From contig JAIVFH010000608.1 of NCBI GenBank assembly GCA_025765595.1, positions 1-12,951 of the forward strand: a DNA stretch of 12,951 bases. Direction: 5' to 3'. Under the pieces are notes generated by a model. The model was not told the origin of the DNA. It ran no database searches and was given only the letters and a program-made list of their open reading frames with translations. Both the position numbers and the translations under genes were made by a program. Every line of letters starts with the position of its first letter. Within the stretch, counting starts at the first letter, position 1. This document shows positions 1 through 8,225 of the stretch, piece by piece. The stretch is from Obelidium mucronatum (taxonomy: Eukaryota > Chytridiomycota > Chytridiomycetes > Chytridiales > Chytriomycetaceae).

Positions 1-105
1 CCGGCTGTCAAAAAATAAAATTTGTTGTCTTGACAAACTGATTACCATAACAGATGTCCGCCTGCCTGTTTCTTTTAGTTTTGGCTGCTATGAGGCATCT
101 CAAAA
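1..105. repeat. Tail of a long unit (5S upstream spacer), cut by window start
   Basis: This matches the L-specific spacer that ends every long unit: CCGGCTGTCAAAAAATAAAA, the near-palindrome TTGTCTTGACAA, then TTTGGCTGCTATGAGGCATC up to ATGGAG. The 5S gene it belongs to would lie on the minus strand just left of the window. It carries one extra T (TTTCTTTTAG instead of TTTCTTTAG). Confidence 0.93.
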
Positions 106-500
106 ATGGAGAAAAGTCTGGGCAAGGCTTCTTCAAAGTTTGGAAGAGATGCGAGCCAGGTAGAGCGCGTGAAAACTAGAAAAGGGAATTCAAAACAAAA
201 GGCTCCTGCCCACTTTACGCAAGAAGCCGGTGTGCTAGCGTGGCGCCGTTGGCACGCCTATGTTGGCAGAAATTCCGCGCACAACACGAAAGAAAAAAGA
301 GGTTGCCGATTTGTGGCAGAAACCATGTGTAGAGCAATTTTTTTTTTTTTGTTTTTGCTTTGGCGCAGTACTTGCCGCCATTGTTGAAAGCAATAGTGAC
401 CACAGACTCCATGGAGCGAGCGCCAAATTATGCAGGATGTGTCTTGGAGATTTTTGCGTGCAGCCGCGAAAAAAACTACAGCACACAAGCCGGCTGTCAA
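106..500. repeat. Short unit S1 (5S body missing)
   Basis: Shared core of 395 bp ending in the 5S 3' remnant, then CACACAAGCCGG. It has one A fewer than usual at the junction. There is no 5S body, TATA box or palindrome. Confidence 0.93.
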
Positions 501-895
501 ATGGAGAAAAGTCTGGGCAAGGCTTCTTCAAAGTTTGGAAGAGATGCGAGCCAGGTAGAGCGCGTGAAAACTAGAAAAGGGAATTCAAAACAAAAGGCTC
601 CTGCCCACTTTACGCAAGAAGCCGGTGCTAGCGTGGCGCCGTTGGCACGCCTATGTTGGCAGAAATTCCGCGCACAACACGAAAAGAAAAAAGAGGTTGC
701 CGATTTGTGGCAGAAACCATGTGTAGAGCAATTTTTTTTTTTTTGTTTTTGCTTTGGCGCAGTACTTGCCGCCATTGTTGAAAGCAATAGTGACCACAGA
801 CTCCATGGAGCGAGCGCCAAATTATGCAGGATGTGTCTTGGAGATTTTTGCGTGCAGCCGCGAAAAAAACTACAGCACACAAAGCCGGCTGTCAA
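501..895. repeat. Short unit S2
   Basis: 395 bp. It reads GCCGGTGCTAGC where most units have GCCGGTGTGCTAGC, a 2-nt loss also seen in the unit at 2374. The 5S remnant is followed directly by AAAGCCGGCTGTCAAATGG. Confidence 0.93.
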
Positions 896-1260
896 ATGGA
901 GAAAAGTCTGGGCAAGGCTTCTTCAAAGTTTGGAAGAGATGCGAGCCAGGTAGAGCGCTGAAAACTAGAAAAGGGAATTCAAAACAAAGGCTCTCTGCCC
1001 ACTTTACGCAAGAAGCCGGTGTGCTAGCGTGGCGCCGTTGGCACGCCTATGTTGGCAGAAATTCCGCGCACAACACGAAAAGAAAAAGAGGTTGCCGATT
1101 TGTGGCAGAAACCATGTGTAGAGCAATTTTTTTTTTTTGTTTTTGCTTTGGCGCAGTACTTGCCGCCATTGTTGAAAGCAATAGTGACCACAGACTCCAT
1201 GGAGCGAGCGCCAAATTATGCAGATGTGTCTTGGAGATTTTTGCGTGCAGCCGCGAAAAA

Positions 1261-1374
1261 AACTACAGCACTGTATTCCCGCGTGGTCTCCCACCGCAGT
1301 ACTGACAATGCCATCACCAGCTTAACTTCGGAGATCGGACGGATCCGTGCTTTTTGTGGTGTATGGCCGTAGTT
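1261..1374 (-). rRNA. 5S rRNA, divergent copy (long unit 896-1587)
   Basis: This copy of 5S rRNA, the small RNA of the large ribosomal subunit, is 114 nt against the usual 118. It lacks two bases near the 3' end (CAGCACTGTATT on the plus strand for CAGCACACTGTATT) and one G in each of two places around the BamHI site. The bases next to CTTTTT are rearranged (GTGGTG for GGTGTG). The helix I ends and the C box are intact. The TATA element is at 1400-1405 and the palindrome at 1409-1422. It is the most altered complete copy and may be a decaying gene, but it lies in a stretch rich in deletions that look like read error. Confidence 0.85.
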
Positions 1375-1587
1375 GCAGGTTCTGTTTCTGTGTTTGCGCT
1401 TTATACGATTGACAGCTGTCAAAAACAGCAAACTATGAAAAAAAACTCTTTTTTCTTTGGAACCAGGGCGGCCCTTGAAATAAAGCCGGCTGTCAAAAAT
1501 AAAATTTGTTGTCTTGACAACTGATTACCATAACAGATGTCCGCCTGCCTGTTTTTTTAGTTTTGGCTGCTATGAGGCATCTCAAAA

Positions 1588-1980
1588 ATGGAGAAAAGTC
1601 TGGGCAAGGCTTCTTCAAAGTTTGGAAGAGATGCGAGCCAGGTAGAGCGCGTGAAAACTAGAAAAGGGAATTCAAAACAAAAGGCTCCTGCCCACTTTAC
1701 GCAAGAAGCCGGTTGCTAGCGTGGCGCCGTTGGCACGCCTATGTTGGCAGAAATTCCGCGCACAACACGAAAAAAAAAGAGGTTGCCGATTTGTGGCAGA
1801 AACCATGTGTAGAGCAATTTTTTTTTTTTTGTTTTTGCTTTGGCGCAGTACTTGCCGCCATTGTTTAAAGCAATAGTGACCACAGACTCCATGGAGCGAG
1901 CGCCAAATTATGCAGGATGTGTCTTGGAGATTTTTGCGTGCAGCCGCGAAAAAACTACAGCACACAAAGCCGGCTGTCAA
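1588..1980. repeat. Short unit S3
   Basis: 393 bp. It reads GCCGGTTGCTAGC at the variable GTGT site and TTGTTTAAAGC for the usual TTGTTGAAAGC, one of the few substitutions in the array. Its terminator run is one base shorter than usual (six A on the plus strand). Confidence 0.92.
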
Positions 1981-2373
1981 ATGGAGAAAAGTCTGGCAAG
2001 GCTTCTTCAAAGTTTGGAAGAGATGCGAGCCAGGTAGAGCGCTGAAAACTAGAAAAGGGAATTCAAAACAAAAGGCTCCTGCCCACTTTACGCAAGAAGC
2101 CGGTGTGCTAGCGTGGCGCCGTTGGCACGCCTATGTTGGCAGAAATTCCGCGCACAACACGAAAAGAAAAAAGAGGTTGCCGATTTGTGGCAGAAACCAT
2201 GTGTAGAGCAATTTTTTTTTTTTTGTTTTTGCTTTGGCGCAGTACTTGCCGCCATTGTTGAAAGCAATAGTGACCACAGACTCCATGGAGCGAGCGCCAA
2301 ATTATGCAGATGTGTCTTGGAGATTTTTGCGTGCAGCCGCGAAAAAACTACAGCACACAAAGCCGGCTGTCAA
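1981..2373. repeat. Short unit S4
   Basis: 393 bp. It shares two one-base losses with the long unit at 896: GAGCGCTGAAAAC (usual GAGCGCGTGAAAAC) and TGCAGATGTG (usual TGCAGGATGTG). It also lacks one G in TCTGGCAAGG. Confidence 0.92.
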
Positions 2374-2762
2374 ATGAGAAAGTCTGGGCAAGGCTTCTTC
2401 AAAGTTTGGAAGAGATGCGAGCCAGGTAGAGCGCGTGAAAACTAGAAAAGGGAATTCAAAACAAAAGGCTCCTGCCCACTTTACGCAAGAAGCCGGTGCT
2501 AGCGTGGCGCCGTTGGCACGCCTATGTTGGCAGAAATTCCGCGCACAACACGAAAAGAAAAAAGAGGTTGCCGATTTGTGGCAGAAACCATGTGTAGAAA
2601 TTTTTTTTTTTTTGTTTTTGCTTTGGCGCAGTACTTGCCGCCATTGTTGAAGCAATAGTGACCACAGACTCCATGGAGCGAGCGCCAAATTATGCAGGAT
2701 GTGTCTTGAGATTTTTGCGTGCAGCCGCGAAAAAAACTACAGCACACAAAGCCGGCTGTCAA
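2374..2762. repeat. Short unit S5, shortest copy
   Basis: 389 bp, the shortest unit. Losses are scattered: ATGAGAAAGTCTGG at the start, GCCGGTGCTAGC, GTAGAAATTTTT (two bases missing before the T-run), GTTGAAGCAATAG and GTCTTGAGATTT. The spread of single losses suggests sequence error or relaxed constraint. Confidence 0.92.
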
Positions 2763-3156
2763 ATGGAGAAAAGTCTGGGCAAGGCTTCTTCAAAGTTGGA
2801 AGAGATGCGAGCCAGGTAGAGCGCGTGAAAACTAGAAAAGGGAATTCAAAACAAAAGGCTCCTGCCCACTTTACGCAGAAGCCGGTGTGCTAGCGTGGCG
2901 CCGTTGGCACGCCTATGTTGGCAGAAATTCCGCGCACAACACGAAAAGAAAAAAGAGGTTGCCGATTTGTGGCAGAAACCATGTGTAGAGCAATTTTTTT
3001 TTTTGTTTTTGCTTTGGCGCAGTACTTGCCGCCATTGTTGAAAGCAATAGTGACCACAGACTCCATGGAGCGAGCGCCAAATTATGCAGGATGTGTCTTG
3101 GAGATTTTTGCGTGCAGCCGCGAAAAAACTACAGCACACACAAAGCCGGCTGTCAA
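2763..3156. repeat. Short unit S6
   Basis: 394 bp. It has single losses in CAAAGTTGGAAG and ACGCAGAAGCC, a shorter T-run, and an extra CA at the junction (AGCACACACAAAGCCGG). Confidence 0.92.
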
Positions 3157-3552
3157 ATGGAGAAAAGTCTGGGCAAGGCTTCTTCAAAGTTTGGAAGAGA
3201 TGCGAGCCAGGTAGAGCGCGTGAAAACTAGAAAAGGGAATTCAAAACAAAAGGCTCCTGCCCACTTTACGCAAGAAGCCGGTGTGCTAGCGTGGCGCCGT
3301 TGGCACGCCTATGTTGGCAGAAATTCCGCGCACAACACGAAAAGAAAAAAGAGGTTGCCGATTTGTGGCAGAAACCATGTGTAGAGCAATTTTTTTTTTT
3401 TTGTTTTTGCTTTGGCGCAGTACTTGCCGCCATTGTTGAAAGCAATAGTGACCACAGACTCCATGGAGCGAGCGCCAAATTATGCAGGATGTGTCTTGGA
3501 GATTTTTGCGTGCAGCCGCGAAAAAACTACAGCACACAAAGCCGGCTGTCAA
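3157..3552. repeat. Short unit S7
   Basis: 396 bp, close to the consensus. It is the last of five consecutive short units (1588-3552), which makes this the longest part of the array without a complete 5S gene. Confidence 0.93.
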
Positions 3553-3920
3553 ATGGAGAAAAGTCTGGGCAAGGCTTCTTCAAAGTTTGGAAGAGATGCG
3601 AGCCAGGTAGAGCGCGTGAAAACTAGAAAAGGGAATTCAAAACAAAAGGCTCCTGCCCACTTTACGCAAGAAGCCGGTGTGCTAGCGTGGCGCCGTTGGC
3701 ACGCCTATGTTGGCAGAAATTCCGCGCACAACACGAAAAGAAAAAAGAGGTTGCCGATTTGTGGCAGAAACCATGTGTAGAGCAATTTTTTTTTTTTGTT
3801 TTTGCTTTGGCGCAGTACTTGCCGCCATTGTTGAAAGCAATAGTGACCACAGACTCCATGGAGCGAGCGCCAAATTATGCAGGATGTGTCTTGGAGATTT
3901 TTGCGTGCAGCCGCGAAAAA

Positions 3921-4038
3921 AACTACAGCACACTGTATTCCCGCGTGGTCTCCCACCGCAGTACTGACAATGCCATCACCAGCTTAACTTCGGAGATCGG
4001 ACGGGATCCGGTGCTTTTTGGTGTGTATGGCCGTAGTT
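3921..4038 (-). rRNA. 5S rRNA (long unit 3553-4254)
   Basis: Consensus 118-nt copy. Reading the minus strand, nt 1-9 (AACTACGGC) pair with nt 110-118 (GCTGTAGTT) to form helix I, and helix II forms around CACCA/TGGTG with the bulged A. The conserved CCCGTCCGATCT and GAAGTTAAGC of loops B/C are present, and the C-box region at nt 80-97 reads GCGGTGGGAGACCACGCG. Transcription would be by RNA polymerase III with TFIIIA. The TATA element is at 4063-4068, the palindrome at 4072-4085, and the T-run terminator lies just beyond the 3' end. Confidence 0.96.
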
Positions 4039-4254
4039 GCAGGTTCTGTTTCTGTGTTGCGCTTTATACGATTGACAGCTGTCAAAAACAGCAAACTATG
4101 AAAAAAAAAACTCTTTTTTCTTTGGAACCAGGGCGGCCCTTGAAATAAAGCCGGCTGTCAAAAAATAAAATTTGTTGTCTTGACAAACTGATTACCATAA
4201 CAGATGTCCGCCTGCCTGTTTCTTTAGTTTTGGCTGCTATGAGGCATCTCAAAA

Positions 4255-4649
4255 ATGGAGAAAAGTCTGGGCAAGGCTTCTTCAAAGTTTGGAAGAGATG
4301 CGAGCCAGGTAGAGCGCGTGAAAACTAGAAAAGGGAATTCAAACAAAAGGCTCCTGCCCACTTTACGCAAGAAGCCGGTGTGCTAGCGTGGCGCCGTTGG
4401 CACGCCTATGTTGGCAGAAATTCCGCGCACAACACGAAAAGAAAAAAGAGGTTGCCGATTTGTGGCAGAAACCATGTGTAGAGCAATTTTTTTTTTTTGT
4501 TTTTGCTTTGGCGCAGTACTTGCCGCCATTGTTGAAAGCAATAGTGACCACAGACTCCATGGAGCGAGCGCCAAATTATGCAGGATGTGTCTTGGAGATT
4601 TTTGCGTGCAGCCGCGAAAAAAACTACAGCACACAAAGCCGGCTGTCAA
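4255..4649. repeat. Short unit S8
   Basis: 395 bp. The 5S remnant on the minus strand is 4622-4634 (GTGTGCTGTAGTT), followed by its T-run. The retained island AAAGCCGGCTGTCAAA then runs directly into ATGGAG of the next unit. A good reference copy of the short-unit junction. Confidence 0.94.
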
Positions 4650-4882
4650 ATGGAGAAAAGTCTGGGCAAGGCTTCTTCAAAGTTTGGAAGAGATGCGAGC
4701 CAGGTAGAGCGCGTGAAAACTAGAAAAGGGAATTCAAAACAAAAGGCTCCTGCCCACTTTACGCAAGAAGCCGGTGTGCTAGCGTGGCGCCGTTGGCACG
4801 CCTATGTTGGCAGAAATTCCGCGCACAACACGAAAAGAAAAAAGAGGTTGCCGATTTGTGGCAGAAACCATGTGTAGAGCAA

Positions 4883-4894
4883 TTTTTTTTTTTT
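4883..4894 (+). terminator. T12 tract in the shared core, possible pol III terminator (representative)
   Basis: Twelve T follow AGAGCAA in the unit at 4650. Runs of about 9-13 T occur at the same place in every unit, S and L. A run this long would stop RNA polymerase III reading the plus strand. Upstream lie an A-box-like TGGCGCCGTTGG (4785-4796), a weak B-box-like GGTTGCCGATT (from 4846), and hairpins GCGTG/CACGC and TTGCC/GGCAG. Alternatively it is only a T-rich spacer, or part of the 5' region of the candidate Sm-type RNA that follows. Confidence 0.35.
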
Positions 4895-5012
4895 GTTTTT
4901 GCTTTGGCGCAGTACTTGCCGCCATTGTTGAAAGCAATAGTGACCACAGACTCCATGGAGCGAGCGCCAAATTATGCAGGATGTGTCTTGGAGATTTTTG
5001 CGTGCAGCCGCG
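4895..5012 (+). ncRNA. Candidate Sm-type small RNA (snRNA or spliced-leader RNA), representative copy
   Basis: This is inferred from structure only. On the plus strand, TTTGGCGC (4903-4910) pairs over a 53-nt interval with GCGCCAAA (4964-4971). The hairpin CAGGA-TGTG-TCTTG follows, then ATTTTTG at 4994-5000, which resembles an Sm-protein site (A-U4-6-G), ending just before the convergent 5S terminator. A GTACTT at the first stem could be a 5' splice site, as expected in a spliced-leader RNA. The piece TACTTGCC is also one base from the U1 5' end TACTTACC, but the U1 stem-loops are absent. The block recurs in all 24 units, including those without 5S. I match it to no known SL exon, so the ends and identity are uncertain. 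Confidence 0.3.
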
Positions 5013-5019
5013 AAAAAAA
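5013..5019 (-). terminator. 5S pol III T-run terminator (representative)
   Basis: Seven A on the plus strand are seven T on the minus strand: the last two bases of 5S (TT) plus five more, followed by CGCGGC. Every unit has six or seven here, including the short units with no 5S body, which marks the short unit as a derivative of a 5S-bearing one. Confidence 0.8.
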
Positions 5020-5134
5020 CTACAGCACACTGTATTCCCGCGTGGTCTCCCACCGCAGTACTGACAATGCCATCACCAGCTTAACTTCGGAGATCGGACG
5101 GGATCCGGTGCTTTTGGTGTGTATGGCCGTAGTT
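5018..5134 (-). rRNA. 5S rRNA (long unit 4650-5350)
   Basis: 117 nt, one base short because CTTTTT on the plus strand reads CTTTT. That run lies in the A-rich stretch between helices II and III, where one base less should matter little. All helix-forming and internal-promoter segments are intact. TATA is at 5159-5164. Confidence 0.95.
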
Positions 5135-5158
5135 GCAGGTTCTGTTTCTGTGTTGCGC

Positions 5159-5181
5159 TTTATACGATTGACAGCTGTCAA
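5159..5181 (-). promoter_or_regulatory. 5S upstream promoter: TATA box at -30 plus 14-bp palindrome (representative)
   Basis: TATAAA on the minus strand (5164 down to 5159) begins exactly 30 bp before the first base of 5S, the usual spacing for a TATA element. Immediately upstream is TTGACAGCTGTCAA (5168-5181), a perfect 14-bp palindrome suitable for a dimeric factor. TATA positions in other copies: 1400-1405, 4063-4068, 5861-5866, 6561-6566, 8368-8373, 9468-9473, 10558-10563, 11258-11263, 12355-12360. The copy at 7666-7673 reads TATATAAG. Palindromes: 1409-1422, 4072-4085, 5870-5883, 6570-6583, 7676-7689, 8377-8390, 9477-9490, 10567-10580, 11267-11280, 12364-12377. All are absent from short units. 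TATA-assisted 5S transcription is known in plants and fission yeast; its use here is inferred. Confidence 0.7.
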
Positions 5182-5350
5182 AAACAGCAAACTATGAAAA
5201 AAAAAACTCTTTTTTCTTTGGAACCAGGGCGGCCCTTGAAATAAAGCCGGCTGTCAAAAAATAAAATTTGTTGTCTTGACAAACTGATTACCATAACAGA
5301 TGTCCGCCTGCCTGTTTCTTTAGTTTTGGCTGCTATGAGGCATCTCAAAA
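5182..5350. other. Long-unit spacer upstream of 5S (representative)
   Basis: No gene seen. The spacer holds an A10 tract followed by CTCTTTTTTC, the small inverted repeat AGGGCGGCCCT, the 8-bp palindrome AGCCGGCT, a second copy of GGCTGTCAAA (echoing the promoter palindrome), the near-palindrome TTGTCTTGACAA (5271-5282), and a T/C-rich stretch into ATGAGGCATCTCAAAAATGG. Short units keep only AAAGCCGGCTGTCAAA (5243-5258 here). Whether any of this regulates 5S is unknown. Confidence 0.7.
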
Positions 5351-5718
5351 ATGGAGAAAGTCTGGGCAAGGCTTCTTCAAAGTTTGGAAGAGATGCGAGC
5401 CAGGTAGAGCGCGTGAAAACTAGAAAAGGGAATTCAAAACAAAAGGCTCCTGCCCACTTTACGCAAGAAGCCGGTGTGCTAGCGTGGCGCCGTTGGCACG
5501 CCTATGTTGGCAGAAATTCCGCGCACAACACGAAAAGAAAAAAGAGGTTGCCGATTTGTGGCAGAAACCATGTGTAGAGCAATTTTTTTTTTTTTGTTTT
5601 TGCTTTGGCGCAGTACTTGCCGCCATTGTTGAAAGCAATAGTGACCACAGACTCCATGGAGCGAGCGCCAAATTATGCAGGATGTGTCTTGGAGATTTTT
5701 GCGTGCAGCCGCGAAAAA

Positions 5719-5836
5719 AACTACAGCACACTGTATTCCCGCGTGGTCTCCCACCGCAGTACTGACAATGCCATCACCAGCTTAACTTCGGAGATCGGAC
5801 GGGATCCGGTGCTTTTTGGTGTGTATGGCCGTAGTT
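5719..5836 (-). rRNA. 5S rRNA (long unit 5351-6050)
   Basis: 118 nt, identical to the consensus copy as far as I can read. Second of three consecutive long units (4650-6751), so three 5S genes stand here at about 700-bp spacing. TATA is at 5861-5866. Confidence 0.96.
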
Positions 5837-6418
5837 GCAGGTTCTGTTTCTGTGTTGCGCTTTATACGATTGACAGCTGTCAAAAACAGCAAACTATGAA
5901 AAAAAAAACTCTTTTTTCTTTGGAACCAGGGCGGCCCTTGAAATAAAGCCGGCTGTCAAAAAATAAAATTTGTTGTCTTGACAAACTGATTACCATAACA
6001 GATGTCCGCCTGCCTGTTCTTTAGTTTTGGCTGCTATGAGGCATCTCAAAATGGAGAAAAGTCTGGGCAAGGCTTCTTCAAAGTTTGGAAGAGATGCGAG
6101 CCAGGTAGAGCGCGTGAAAACTAGAAAAGGGAATTCAAACAAAAGGCTCCTGCCCACTTACGCAAGAAGCCGGTGTGCTAGCGTGGCGCCGTTGCACGCC
6201 TATGTTGGCAGAAATTCCGCGCACAACACGAAAAGAAAAAAGAGGGTTGCCGTTTGTGGCAGAAACCATGTGTAGAGCAATTTTTTTTTTTTTGTTTTTG
6301 CTTTGGCGCAGTACTTGCCGCCATTGTTGAAAGCAATAGTGACCACAGACTCCATTGAGGCGAGCGCCAAATTATGCAGGATGTGTCTTGGAGATTTTTG
6401 GCGTGCAGCCGCGAAAAA

Positions 6419-6536
6419 AACTACAGCACACTGTATTCCCCGCGTGGTCTCCCACCGCAGTACTGACAATGCCATCACCAGCTTAACTTCGGAGATCGGA
6501 CGGGATCCGGTGCTTTTGGTGTGTATGGCCGTAGTT
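6419..6536 (-). rRNA. 5S rRNA (long unit 6051-6751)
   Basis: 118 nt by compensation: an extra C at TTCCCCGCG (3' part of the gene) and one T fewer in the CTTTTT run. The extra base falls in the helix V region, so it may weaken that stem if real. The rest of the unit has many indels, for example GAGGGTTGCCGTTTG and CCATTGAGGCGAGC, which suggests local sequence error. Confidence 0.92.
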
Positions 6537-6751
6537 GCAGGTTCTGTTTCTGTGTTGCGCTTTATACGATTGACAGCTGTCAAAAACAGCAAACTATGAA
6601 AAAAAAAACTCTTTTTTCTTTGGAACCAGGGCGGCCCTTGAATAAAGCCGGCTGTCAAAAAATAAAATTTGTTGTCTTGACAAACTGATTACCATAACAG
6701 ATGTCCGCCTGCCTGTTTCTTTAGTTTTGGCTGCTATGAGGCATCTCAAAA

Positions 6752-7152
6752 ATGGAGAAAAGTCTGGGCAAGGCTTCTTCAAAGTTTGGAAGAGATGCGA
6801 GCCAGGTAGAGCGCGTGAAAACTAGAAAAGGGAATTCAAAACAAAAGGCTCCTGCCCACTTTACGCAAGAAGCCGGTGTGCTAGCGTGGCGCCGTTGGCA
6901 CGCCTATGTTGGCAGAAATTCCGCGCACAACACGAAAAGAAAAAAGAGGTTGCCGATTTGTGGCAGAAACCATGTGTAGAGCAATTTTTTTTTTTTGTTT
7001 TTGCTTTGGCGCAGTACTTGCCGCCATTGTTGAAAGCAATAGTGACCACAGACTCCATGGAGCGAGCGCCAAATTATGGCAGGATGTGTCTTGGAGATTT
7101 TTTGCGTGCAGCCGCGAAAAAAACTACAGCAGCACACAAAGCCGGCTGTCAA
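6752..7152. repeat. Short unit S9, longest short copy
   Basis: 401 bp, long because of scattered one- and three-base insertions: ATTATGGCAGG, GAGATTTTTTGCG and ACAGCAGCACAC (an AGC duplication inside the 5S 3' remnant). The junction to ATGGAG is otherwise standard. Confidence 0.93.
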
Positions 7153-7522
7153 ATGGAGAAAAGTCTGGGCAAGGCTTCTTCAAAGTTTTGGAAGAGATGC
7201 GAGCCAGGTAGAGCGCGTGAAAACTACGAAAAGGGAATTCAAACAAAAAGGCTCCTGCCCACTTTACGCAAGAAGCCGGTGTGCTAGCGTGGCGCCGTTG
7301 GCACGCCTATGTTGGCAGAATTCCGCGCACAACACGAAAAGAAAAAAAGAGGTTGCCGATTTGTGGCAGAAACCATGTGTAGAGCAATTTTTTTTTTTGT
7401 TTTTGCTTTGGCGCAGTACTTGCCGCCATTGTTGAAAGCAATAGTGACCACAGACTCCATGGAGCGAGCCGCCAAATTATGCAGGATGTGTCTTGGAGAT
7501 TTTTGCGTGCAGCCGCGAAAAA

Positions 7523-7640
7523 AACTACAGCACACTGTATTCCCGCGTGGTCTCCCACCGCAGTACTGACAATGCCATCACCAGCTTAACTTCGGAGATC
7601 GGACGGGATCCGGTGCTTTTTGGTGTGTATGGCCGTAGTT
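7523..7640 (-). rRNA. 5S rRNA (long unit 7153-7857)
   Basis: 118-nt consensus body. Its flanks are altered: an extra G in GCAGGGTTC just upstream, and TATATAAG in place of TATAAAG (7666-7673). In the same unit, GAGCCGCCAAAT breaks the 8-bp stem of the candidate plus-strand RNA. Confidence 0.95.
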
Positions 7641-8225
7641 GCAGGGTTCTGTTTCTGTGTTGCGCTTATATACGATTGACAGCTGTCAAAAACAGCAAAC
7701 TATGAAAAAAAAAACTCTTTTTCTTTGGAACCAGGGCGGCCCTTGAAATAAAGCCGGCTGTCAAAAATAAAATTTGTTGTCTTGACAAACTGATTACCAT
7801 AACAGATGTCCGCCTGCCTGTTTTCTTTAGTTTTGGCTGCTATGAGGCATCTCAAAAATGGAGAAAAGTCTGGGCAAGGCTTCTTCAAAGTTTGGAAGAG
7901 ATGCGAGCCAGGTAGAGCGCGTGAAAACTAGAAAAGGGAATCAAAACAAAAGGCTCCTGCCCACTTTACGCAAGAAGCCGGTGGGCTAGCGTGGCGCCGT
8001 TGGCACGCCTATGTTGGCAGAAATTCCGCGCACAACACGAAAAGAAAAAAGAGGTTGCCGATTTGTGGCAGAAACCATGTGTAGAGCAATTTTTTTTTTT
8101 TGGTTTTTGCTTTGGCGCAGTACTTGCCGCCATTGTTGAAAGCAAATAGTGACCACAGACTCCATGGAGCGAGCGCCAAATTATGCAGGATGTGTCTTGG
8201 AGATTTTTGCGTGCAGCCGCGAAAA

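Noticed and set aside
4750..4780. U5 snRNA-like loop (TGC-CCACTTTAC-GCA inside GGCT/AGCC)
   Set aside because: The nine-base loop matches the U5 loop (GCCTTTTAC) at six positions only, the stem is short and irregular, and no Sm site or 3' hairpin follows at the right distance.
4785..4856. tRNA gene suggested by A- and B-box-like motifs
   Set aside because: No acceptor stem, no anticodon arm and no proper T-loop GGTTCRANTCC; the segment between the boxes does not fold as a cloverleaf.
4895..4925. Known spliced leaders (kinetoplastid, diplonemid, euglenid, dinoflagellate, nematode SL1)
   Set aside because: CAGTACTTGCCGCCATTG weakly recalls the kinetoplastid/diplonemid exon end, but the rest of the exon and the following GT do not match. 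The other leaders, as I remember them, are not found on either strand.
4910..5000. U1 snRNA, from TACTTGCC and, on the other strand, GCATAATTTGG
   Set aside because: One mismatch in the 5'-splice-site-pairing region, no recognisable U1-70K loop, and the two resemblances lie on opposite strands. Kept only as an alternative for the candidate Sm-type RNA.
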